Below, piece after piece: positions 21,484 to 28,151 of a stretch of 58,721 bases of DNA. The notes below the pieces were generated by a model. It searched no databases. It was given only the letters and a program-made list of their open reading frames with translations, and was not told the origin of the DNA. Location of the stretch: positions 1 to 58,721 of the forward strand of contig JAKBBE010000010.1 of assembly GCA_021826035.1 (NCBI GenBank), written 5' to 3'. The DNA comes from Pseudomonadota bacterium (GTDB lineage Bacteria > Pseudomonadota > Gammaproteobacteria > Steroidobacterales > Steroidobacteraceae). The stretch's first letter is position 1, and each line of letters opens with the position of its first letter. Both the position numbers and the translations under genes were made by a program.

Positions 21484-22665
21484 ATGAATACGCGATCGTT
21501 GCCTCGGGATGCCTGGCTGCTGTGCTTCTCCGCTTTCAGCGCTGATCTCGGTTATCAGGGGGTCACGGCGCTGTTCCCGCTGTACCTGGTGTTCCAACTG
21601 CACGCATCGCTCTATGCGTATGGTGTCGTGACCGCAATTGCCTTTGGCGGCGGGGCGTTCGTGGGTTATCTCGGCGGACTGGCTGGAGACCGCTTCGACC
21701 GCAAGCAAGTGGCGATTGCCGGCAATGCGCTGATCCCGCTGATGGCGCTCGCCGGGCTTGCGCACTCACTCGTTTTTTCGGCACTGCTGTATGTGCTCGG
21801 CTGGTGGGCACGGTATTTTCGCAGTCCCCCGCGCCGCGCGCTGTTGGTGAGTGCTACGCCGCCGCAGGAGCGCGCGCGAGCCTTCGGCACGCTTCATGCG
21901 CTCGACATCGGCGGCGGGATGCTCTCGGCGCTGCTGGCGCTCGCGGCGCTGTGGATGAAGATTCCGATCGCAACGGTGATGCTCTGGGCCGTTGTGCCGC
22001 TGGTCGCCTCGACGGGTCTGCTGCTGCTCGTGCGTCGCGACGAGGTGTATGCGCAGCAGACCCCCGGTGCCCCGGGCACCCAGACTCGAATGCCGCGCCA
22101 GACTGTGCTGTTCGCGCTGCTTGTGTCTGCCACGCTCTACGGCTTCAGCTTCTACAATCTGGGCTTTCCGATCATCACCGCTACCGCCGAGCATGCCGCG
22201 GCACGCTACGAGTGGGGTGTGTTCGCCTATGTGGTCTACCTGGGCGTCTCAGCGCTCACCGGTTACGTGCTCGGCACGCGGCGCACCTCCTCAGGCCGCG
22301 CCGTGTGGCTGTTCGGCTATCTGCCCTCGGCGCTCGGATCGGGTCTGATCGGCCTCAGCGTGGCGCTGCATCTGCAGCCGGCGGCGATCTACCTCGCCGT
22401 CGCGGTGCTGGGGTTCGGCATGGGAGCTGTAGAGACTTTCGAGCCGACCCTCGTGTCCTCGCTCGTCAGCCACACCCGCCTCGGTCGCGGCATGGGGTTC
22501 TTGTCGGTCTCGCGCGCCCTCGGACAGTTCCTCTCGAATCTGGTCATGGGGCTGCTATTCGTGTTCGGGCCGGCCGTACCGTATGCCTACGCGTTCGCTT
22601 CCGCGTTGCTCGCTACCCTGGTATTCGGCAGCGTCGAGCTTTTTGCCCAACGATCCGCGGCCTAG
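21484..22665 (+). CDS. MFS transporter
   Basis: A 393-residue major-facilitator-superfamily protein with twelve predicted helices. The loop between helices 2 and 3 carries GGLAGDRFDRKQVA, a clear form of the MFS signature. The central loop after helix 6 (VRRDEVYAQQ) splits the two six-helix halves. The ATG at 21484 is preceded by GGAGAG; a GTG at 21457 is less likely. The substrate is unknown; the family includes drug and metabolite exporters. The gene stops nine bases before a leftward terminator that belongs to the small-RNA candidate on the other strand. Confidence 0.88.
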   Translation: MNTRSLPRDAWLLCFSAFSADLGYQGVTALFPLYLVFQLHASLYAYGVVTAIAFGGGAFVGYLGGLAGDRFDRKQVAIAGNALIPLMALAGLAHSLVFSALLYVLGWWARYFRSPPRRALLVSATPPQERARAFGTLHALDIGGGMLSALLALAALWMKIPIATVMLWAVVPLVASTGLLLLVRRDEVYAQQTPGAPGTQTRMPRQTVLFALLVSATLYGFSFYNLGFPIITATAEHAAARYEWGVFAYVVYLGVSALTGYVLGTRRTSSGRAVWLFGYLPSALGSGLIGLSVALHLQPAAIYLAVAVLGFGMGAVETFEPTLVSSLVSHTRLGRGMGFLSVSRALGQFLSNLVMGLLFVFGPAVPYAYAFASALLATLVFGSVELFAQRSAA

Positions 22666-22673
22666 GGTGCCGC

Positions 22674-22705
22674 ATAAAAAAAGAAGACCCCGCGCGGGCG
22701 GGGTC
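22674..22705 (-). terminator. Intrinsic terminator, leftward
   Basis: On the minus strand, GACCCCGC and GCGGGGTC form an eight-pair GC-rich stem with a four-base loop, followed by TTCTTTTTTTATG. The T-run exists only in the leftward direction; to the right the stem is followed by GGTCGCTTGC. It therefore ends a leftward transcript, although both protein genes flanking this intergenic region are rightward. Confidence 0.8.
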
Positions 22706-22854
22706 GGTCGCTTGCTTGCATCGAGTCGTGCTTCTTTATTTTTCTAACGTGGCACGGTGCGGCATACGTCTGTGTTCGCAGCGTGCCCGTGCTTTCTCGG
22801 AATTTCCTTGCTATCGCTTGTTCTTCCCCCCGGGCCGCCCGGCGGCCCGCAGTG
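22674..22854 (-). ncRNA. Candidate sigma-54-dependent small RNA (about 180 nt)
   Basis: A leftward unit lies wholly inside the gap between the MFS gene and the transglycosylase gene. It has an exact sigma-54 promoter, an expected start near 22854, and an intrinsic terminator ending near 22674. The transcript would open with a 9-pair GC hairpin (CGGGCCGCC/GGCGGCCCG, plus-strand 22831-22849). It continues through an A-rich, poorly paired middle (GAAGAACAAGCG, AGCAAGGAAATTCC, TTAGAAAAATAAAGAAG), contains a weaker GCACGG/CCGTGC stem, and ends in the terminator hairpin. This architecture resembles Hfq-binding RNAs; the sigma-54-driven CrcZ/CrcY RNAs of Pseudomonas are a precedent. I do not recognise the sequence as a known RNA family. 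It has no convincing coding content. Confidence 0.5.
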
Positions 22855-22864
22855 GGCAAATACC

Positions 22865-22880
22865 AGCAAACCTTGTGCCA
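22865..22880 (-). promoter_or_regulatory. Sigma-54 (RpoN) promoter, exact consensus
   Basis: On the minus strand the sequence reads TGGCACAAGGTTTGCT, matching TGGCACR-N4-TTGCW at every defined base with the correct -24/-12 spacing. It faces the leftward terminator about 160-190 bases away and has no leftward protein gene behind it, so it is assigned to the small-RNA candidate. Confidence 0.7.
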
Positions 22881-23016
22881 GGCAGTCCTTCGATGCCGGC
22901 CTGATGACATATCGGCACTGTATCGGCGTCCGAATGTGACGTAATGTCCACTTGCGCGAAATGATTTCCCATATTCTTTGCGCGATGATGCGGTCCCCAG
23001 GGGTGCGGAGCGCCGA

Positions 23017-23050
23017 GAATCAGTCGATTGTAAAAAAATTCGACTGATTC
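23017..23050. promoter_or_regulatory. 11-bp perfect inverted repeat, candidate enhancer site
   Basis: GAATCAGTCGA at 23017-23027 and TCGACTGATTC at 23040-23050 are perfect inverted copies around a 12-base A/T-rich centre, with half-sites about 23 bases (two helical turns) apart. The centre is about 180 bases upstream of the predicted sigma-54 start, the usual distance for a bacterial enhancer-binding protein. It could alternatively control the transglycosylase gene about 85 bases to the right. Confidence 0.5.
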
Positions 23051-23135
23051 CAGATGCCCGAAACCGCCAAAAAAACGTGATGTTGTCGTTAAGTCATTGA
23101 GTTTGAAGACTATTTACGCATAGTTTGAGGTGTAA

Positions 23136-25430
23136 ATGAAATCGACGGGCAACTTTAGGATGGTGCCCGGCGTGTTGCGCCTGCTCTGGACGGCTTTTCT
23201 GGCGACATTCGCCGCTCAGGCCCTCGCGGCCGATGCGGTGCTGCCCTGTCCGCCCCAGCTGCGCACCGCGGTGCACTTCTGGATCCGCGTCTATACGCAG
23301 ATCGACACGAACGAAGGGTTCCTGCACGACCCGAACCATCTCGGGGTCGTCTACGCGACCGTACGCTTTGCTCCGGATAGTCCGCCGTCGCAACGCCAGC
23401 GTATCGTGGATCGCGAACGCGACCGGATCGCCGCGCAGCTGCGCAGCATCGCCGCCGGTGTACGGCCGCTCACGCCCGAGGAGCGGCGCCTTCGGGCGCT
23501 GTGGGGGCCGCACCCGAGTCCGGCCCAGCTGCGTGAGGCGGCCGGCGAGATCCGCTTTCAGCTCGGCCAGTCGAACCGATTCAAGGCGGGACTGATCCGC
23601 TCGGGCGCCTGGCGGCACGCGATTGCCCGGGCGCTTGCCGCGCACGGACTGCCGCCCCAACTGGCCGCGTTGCCGCTGGTGGAGTCCGCCTACAACCCAC
23701 GAGCGTACTCGAAGGATGGCGCGGCGGGTCTGTGGCAGTTCATGCCCGGTACGGCCGAGCGATTCCTGCACATCGACGCGGCGCTCGATCAGCGGTTCGA
23801 TCCGTTCAGCGCCACCGTGGCGGCCGCGCAGCTGCTCTCGTACAACTACCGCATTCTCGGTACCTGGCCGCTGGCGATCACCGCCTATAATCAGGGCGTC
23901 GCCGGCATGCTGCGCGCCGTGCACGCCGAGGGCACCCGCGACCTGGGCGTGATCGTGCGGCGGTATCACACGGCGATGTTCGGTTTCGCCTCCCGCAATT
24001 TCTACGCATCGTTCCTTGCGGCCCTGTACGTCGATCAGCATGCACAGCGCTATTTCGGGCCGCTGCGGCGGCTGCCGGAGGAGCATTTCCAGGAGCTGAC
24101 ACTGCCGGGTTACGTATCCGTGGCGGCTATCGAGCGGGCCGCCGACGTCGGCGTGGCGAGGCTACGCGAGCTGAATCCGGGACTGCGTCCTCCGGTGTGG
24201 GACGGTGAGCTTGATGTGCCGCAGGGCTACCGTCTGCGTCTGCCGGCCGGCGGTGTACGTTGGACTGTGGCCACATTGCGGGCGCGCCTCGGTGCGCAAG
24301 CGATCCTTGCCGCGCAACTTCGCCCGCCGGTCTACCGCGTGCAGCCGGGCGATACCCTCTCGGGCATTGCGGCGCGCTACCACATCGACATGTGGGCTCT
24401 CGCACGCTTCAATGGCATGCCTGTCGATGGGATGCTGCGCATCGGTCAGTCACTGCGTCTGCCCGGCGCGCCACCGCCGCCGGTACAGGCCGTGGCCCAG
24501 GTGGCGCCGGAGAGTGCGGCACCCGGGACGCTCTACCGGGTGCGTCCTGGCGACACGCTCACCGGGATTGCGGCGCGTTACGGCATCAGCCCGGCCACAT
24601 TGGCCGCGCGCAATGGAATTGGCCTCAATACGCTTCTGCAGGTCGGCGAACCGCTACGCTTGGCGGCGCCCACGTCTGGCACAAGCGCCGCGCTGGCGGC
24701 GATCTACCGAGTGCGCTCTGGCGATACGCTCAGTGGGATCGCTGCACGTTACGGCATCAGCCTGCGCGCGTTAGCCGAACGCAACGGAATTCGGATCAAT
24801 GCGCTCCTGCAGGTCGGCGAGTCGTTGCATCTGCCGGGCCACGCGCCGAGCGCCGCCGTTCTGGCTGCGGACGTCACCGCCAGACCTGCTCCGCTCACGC
24901 CGCCGGTCGACGATCCGCAGCCGGTTTCGGCACGTCAGGCCAAGGCCCTCGGGCCCATGCTCGGGCCCGAGGCCGATCCGGCGCCCAGCGTAGATCCGGC
25001 CAACTACCAGGTGGCCGCGAACGACACGATCCGTGTGGCACCGGCGGAGTCGCTCGGCTACTACGCACAGTGGCTTGGCGTGAGCGCGATGGATCTGCGC
25101 CGCCTGAATCATCTCGCCTTTCATCAGCCGGTGTGGATCGGGGAGCGCATCCGACTCGATTTTCATTTTGTGACGCCCCAGCAGTTCACTGCCCGGCGCC
25201 TCGCCTACCATCAGGCGCTCGAACAGAGCTACTTTGCCCGGTATCGGATCGACGGAACGCGTAAATACGTTACTCGCAGCGGCGATTCCCTGTGGACCCT
25301 GACGCGGCGCTTCAGTGATCTACCGGCATGGCTGCTGCGCCAGTACAACCCGCACACGGACTTCTTCACCTTGCACCCCGGGACGGCGTTGGTGATTCCC
25401 CGCATCGTGCCGGCTGCCGCCGCCGGCTGA
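23136..25430 (+). CDS. Lytic murein transglycosylase, MltD-like, with LysM domains
   Basis: A 764-residue periplasmic peptidoglycan-cleaving enzyme. A signal peptide spans residues 1-31. An SLT domain around 165-300 carries the catalytic Glu183 in PLVESAYNPRA, with the family segments GAAGLWQFMPGTA and ITAYNQGVAGM. Three tandem LysM modules follow, starting near residues 400, 467 and 524 (YRVQPGDTLSG, YRVRPGDTLTG, YRVRSGDTLSG). A degenerate one lies near 624 and a last one near 711 (YVTRSGDSLWT). The enzyme cuts the MurNAc-GlcNAc bond to give anhydro-muropeptides, which AmpD elsewhere in this window would recycle. It is much longer than E. coli MltD (about 450). The L,D-transpeptidase gene follows after 31 bases, probably co-transcribed. 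Confidence 0.93.
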   Translation: MKSTGNFRMVPGVLRLLWTAFLATFAAQALAADAVLPCPPQLRTAVHFWIRVYTQIDTNEGFLHDPNHLGVVYATVRFAPDSPPSQRQRIVDRERDRIAAQLRSIAAGVRPLTPEERRLRALWGPHPSPAQLREAAGEIRFQLGQSNRFKAGLIRSGAWRHAIARALAAHGLPPQLAALPLVESAYNPRAYSKDGAAGLWQFMPGTAERFLHIDAALDQRFDPFSATVAAAQLLSYNYRILGTWPLAITAYNQGVAGMLRAVHAEGTRDLGVIVRRYHTAMFGFASRNFYASFLAALYVDQHAQRYFGPLRRLPEEHFQELTLPGYVSVAAIERAADVGVARLRELNPGLRPPVWDGELDVPQGYRLRLPAGGVRWTVATLRARLGAQAILAAQLRPPVYRVQPGDTLSGIAARYHIDMWALARFNGMPVDGMLRIGQSLRLPGAPPPPVQAVAQVAPESAAPGTLYRVRPGDTLTGIAARYGISPATLAARNGIGLNTLLQVGEPLRLAAPTSGTSAALAAIYRVRSGDTLSGIAARYGISLRALAERNGIRINALLQVGESLHLPGHAPSAAVLAADVTARPAPLTPPVDDPQPVSARQAKALGPMLGPEADPAPSVDPANYQVAANDTIRVAPAESLGYYAQWLGVSAMDLRRLNHLAFHQPVWIGERIRLDFHFVTPQQFTARRLAYHQALEQSYFARYRIDGTRKYVTRSGDSLWTLTRRFSDLPAWLLRQYNPHTDFFTLHPGTALVIPRIVPAAAAG

Positions 25431-25461
25431 GCGGACCTGTCGGACTCGAGCGATACCCATC

Positions 25462-26007
25462 ATGCGAACCCTGCGACTGCCCAAGATCACCCTGACATTC
25501 ATGCTGCTTGTAGGCGCCGCCGCCCAGGCCGCACCGGCTCCGCGCATCGGACGCGTGCCGCTGCTCTCCGATCCAGCTCTGCCGCATGTGCAGTATGTGC
25601 TGGTGAAGAAATCCGCCCGCCGTCTCTACCTGATGAACGGGAATCAGGTGGTGCGTTCCTTCCGCATCCATCTGGGTCTGATGCCGAACGGACCGAAGGA
25701 GCGCTCCGGGGACTACCGCACGCCGGTCGGTTGGTACCACCTCGTGCGGCGCGACCCGCGCAGCGAGTTCTTTCTCTCGATCCAGATTTCTTACCCGAAC
25801 CGTGCCGATCGTGCCCGCGCCCGTGCGCACCATTGGCAGCCAGGTGGACAGATCATGATTCACGGGCTGCCGAACCATCTGCACAGTCCGCTCTCGTACT
25901 ATCTGCACAGCGACTGGACAGACGGCTGCATCGCGGTGTCGGATGCCAACATGATGCAGATCTGGATGATGACGCGTGACGGCATGCCCATCGATATCCA
26001 GCCTTGA
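25462..26007 (+). CDS. L,D-transpeptidase (YkuD-domain), exported
   Basis: A 181-residue protein with a signal peptide ending near AAQA-APA. The YkuD catalytic domain follows, with substrate-binding MIHGLPNHLHSP and the active-site Cys in DWTDGCIAVSD. The usual SHGC is TDGC here, a variant seen in other gammaproteobacterial members; the catalytic Cys and the upstream HG are kept. Such enzymes make 3-3 cross-links in peptidoglycan or attach proteins to it. The gene starts 31 bases after the transglycosylase stop and is followed 18 bases later by ppnN, so the three probably form one transcript. Confidence 0.88.
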   Translation: MRTLRLPKITLTFMLLVGAAAQAAPAPRIGRVPLLSDPALPHVQYVLVKKSARRLYLMNGNQVVRSFRIHLGLMPNGPKERSGDYRTPVGWYHLVRRDPRSEFFLSIQISYPNRADRARARAHHWQPGGQIMIHGLPNHLHSPLSYYLHSDWTDGCIAVSDANMMQIWMMTRDGMPIDIQP

Positions 26008-26025
26008 GGCGGTGCGCGCTATCTG

Positions 26026-27411
26026 ATGGAAAATCACGACTCCGAACCTGAGTTCATCGAAGCACGCGTTCATCCCCGCGGCAGTCTCGAGAACCTCTCG
26101 CAAGAGGAAATTGCCAAGCTGCTCGACTCCGGGCAGGGTGGCCTGTATTCCCTGTTTCGCAAGTGCGCCCTGGCGGTGCTCAACAGCGGCGCGAACACGG
26201 ACAACGCAAAAGAAATCTTCGACCGCTTCCGCGACTTTGACATCCGCATCATGCGCCAACCCTGGGGCGTGCGGCTCGAGATGCATCACGCACCGGCCGC
26301 TGCGTTCGTCGACGGGCAGATGATCCGCGGCATCAAGGAACATCTGTTCGCGGTGCTGCGCGACGTGGTGTTCACCTCGAACGAGATCATGGCCTCGGGC
26401 CGCTTTGATCTCGGGGATTCCGCGGCGATCACCAACGCCGTGTTCCACATCCTGCGCAATGCGCAGCTGCTCGAGTGTCGAACGCATCCGAATTTAGTGG
26501 TCTGCTGGGGTGGGCATTCCATCGGTGGCGAGGAGTACAAGTACTCCAAACGCGTCGGCTACGAACTCGGTCTGCGCGGGCTTGATGTGTGCACCGGCTG
26601 CGGGCCGGGCGCCATGAAGGGGCCGATGAAGGGCGCGACCATCGGACATGCGAAGCAGCGCATCGCGCAAGGGCGCTATATCGGCATCACCGAGCCCGGC
26701 ATCATTGCCGCCGAGCCGCCCAACCCGATCGTCAATCACCTGGTCATCATGCCGGACATCGAGAAGCGCCTGGAGGCCTTCGTGCGCTTCGGGCACGGCA
26801 TCGTCGTGTTTCCGGGCGGGGCGGGTACGCTGGAGGAAATTCTCTATTTGCTCGGCATCCTGCTCGATCCGCGCAATCGGGAGCAGCCCTTCCCGGTGGT
26901 GCTCACCGGGCCGCGCACGAGCGCGGCGTATTTCGAGCAGATCCGCCATTTCATCCGCGGCATCCTTGGTGAGGCGGCGCTCGAGCGGCTGAAGATCATC
27001 ATCGACGACCCGGCCGAAGTCGGTCGATACATGGTGCGCGGCATCCAGTCAGTGCGGGATTTTCGCCACCGCATGAAGGATTCGTACAACTTCAACTGGC
27101 TGCTCTCGGTTCCGCCGCAGTTCCAACATCCGTTCGCCGTGACCCACGAGTCGATGCGTGCGTTGGAGCTCGGCCGTGATCAGCCCGTGCATGCGCTTGC
27201 GGCCAACTTGCGGCGCGCCTTCTCCGGGATCGTCACCGGCAACGTCAAGGAACACGGTATTCATGCGATCGAGCGACTCGGACCGTACGAACTCGCCGGT
27301 GACCCGAAAATCATGCGGTTGCTCGACGATCTGCTCTCGGCGTTCGTCGAGCAGGGCCGCATGAAGCTGCCGGGCAGTGTCTATCGTCCCGTATACCGCC
27401 TGGTGGGCTAG
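26026..27411 (+). CDS. ppnN: Pyrimidine/purine nucleotide 5'-monophosphate nucleosidase PpnN
   Basis: A 461-residue LOG-family nucleosidase, the length of E. coli PpnN (formerly YgdH). PpnN hydrolyses nucleoside 5'-monophosphates to base plus ribose 5-phosphate and is activated by (p)ppGpp in E. coli. Seen here: the N-terminal DUF4478-type domain (residues 1-140), the CWGGHSIGGEEYKYSK strand-loop, the LOG motif PGGAGTLEE, GCGPGAMKGPMKGA for phosphate binding, and a C-terminal DUF3412-type region. Cytoplasmic. Its place behind two cell-wall enzymes gives no functional clue. Confidence 0.93.
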   Translation: MENHDSEPEFIEARVHPRGSLENLSQEEIAKLLDSGQGGLYSLFRKCALAVLNSGANTDNAKEIFDRFRDFDIRIMRQPWGVRLEMHHAPAAAFVDGQMIRGIKEHLFAVLRDVVFTSNEIMASGRFDLGDSAAITNAVFHILRNAQLLECRTHPNLVVCWGGHSIGGEEYKYSKRVGYELGLRGLDVCTGCGPGAMKGPMKGATIGHAKQRIAQGRYIGITEPGIIAAEPPNPIVNHLVIMPDIEKRLEAFVRFGHGIVVFPGGAGTLEEILYLLGILLDPRNREQPFPVVLTGPRTSAAYFEQIRHFIRGILGEAALERLKIIIDDPAEVGRYMVRGIQSVRDFRHRMKDSYNFNWLLSVPPQFQHPFAVTHESMRALELGRDQPVHALAANLRRAFSGIVTGNVKEHGIHAIERLGPYELAGDPKIMRLLDDLLSAFVEQGRMKLPGSVYRPVYRLVG

Positions 27412-27576
27412 CTGTGCTCCAGCCTGAGCACCATGCGCGGATGGCGTATGACATAATGACGAGTGATGTTGCATAACGTTGCCGCCGCATGTCGCGAGAA
27501 AGGACGCCTGTGAACCAGTACCTGCGCACGGAGCGGGCGGGTCGTACCCTGAGGACTGGTTGTCCGAGGTGCGTTC

Positions 27577-27858
27577 ATGAGTTCATCTTTCAGGGAGCGC
27601 AGCGTTCCGCCCCCCGCTCCAGAGAAGACCGGCGGCAGCGCTGGCGCGGCCGGTACGCCCTCGGCGCCGTTTCCGAGCTGGCTCGACCGTGTGCAAAACG
27701 TCCGGGCGCGGCACGATGCGATCACCCGCAACCTCAATACCTGGTCGAACTACAAGAACTGGGCCGAGCGTGTGCGCACGGCCTGGAGCGAGGAGACGCC
27801 CGCGGCCGAGGACGCCGCCGCGTCGTTCACCGATCCTCCGGTGCCCCCGAATCACTGA
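27577..27858 (+). CDS. Small hypothetical protein, 93 residues
   Basis: I do not recognise this protein. Third-codon positions are strongly GC-rich like the surrounding genes, and GAGGTG precedes the ATG by five bases, so it is probably translated. The first third is Pro/Ser/Gly-rich and likely disordered. Residues 33-70 (SWLDRVQNVRARHDAITRNL, then NTWSNYKNWAERV) form an amphipathic helical region with several Trp. The C-terminus is acidic and Pro-rich. No signal peptide or membrane helix. It is followed 16 bases later by a 50-codon frame, and the two may be a translational pair. Confidence 0.5.
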   Translation: MSSSFRERSVPPPAPEKTGGSAGAAGTPSAPFPSWLDRVQNVRARHDAITRNLNTWSNYKNWAERVRTAWSEETPAAEDAAASFTDPPVPPNH

Positions 27859-27874
27859 GTGCAGGAGAGCGCTG

Positions 27875-28027
27875 ATGGAACGCATCCTGCTCTGGTGGGA
27901 TGAGCTCGACGACCTCGCGGCCGCGATGCGCCACCTCGTGCGCGCGGCACTCGAGGAAATCAGTGCCTTCCCGCCGCCGCCGGCCTGGGGCACGCTGATC
28001 GGGCAGTGGCTGCGCCTGCCGGCGTGA
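27875..28027 (+). CDS. Small hypothetical protein, 50 residues
   Basis: AGGAGA lies seven bases before an ATG that opens a 50-codon frame with GC-rich third positions. The product is an acidic/aromatic helix (residues 1-30, including ILLWWDELDDLAAAMRHLV), then PPPPAWG and a short tail. The helix has an amphipathic pattern and could bind a partner or lie on the membrane. I know no family for it. Its ribosome-binding site and spacing behind the 93-residue gene suggest a two-gene unit. I rate it as likely real but unproven. Confidence 0.45.
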   Translation: MERILLWWDELDDLAAAMRHLVRAALEEISAFPPPPAWGTLIGQWLRLPA

Positions 28028-28151
28028 GACTCTGCGGGCCGCCGCCTGAGCGGTCCCGGGCGTAAGGTTTCGCGGCGGCCGGCAGTTGCCGATTGAAAAT
28101 CGGCGGATCGCGCCCACAATGCACCGCTCCGGAATGATTCAGGAGCGGACC

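Noticed and set aside
22674..22854. 6S RNA or tmRNA
   Set aside because: The large central bubble flanked by long stems of 6S RNA and the tRNA-like ends of tmRNA are not present.
22662..22910. 82-codon leftward frame across the small-RNA candidate
   Set aside because: No ribosome-binding site, no recognisable fold and an unnatural amino-acid mix. It would also read through the terminator stem and its T-run.
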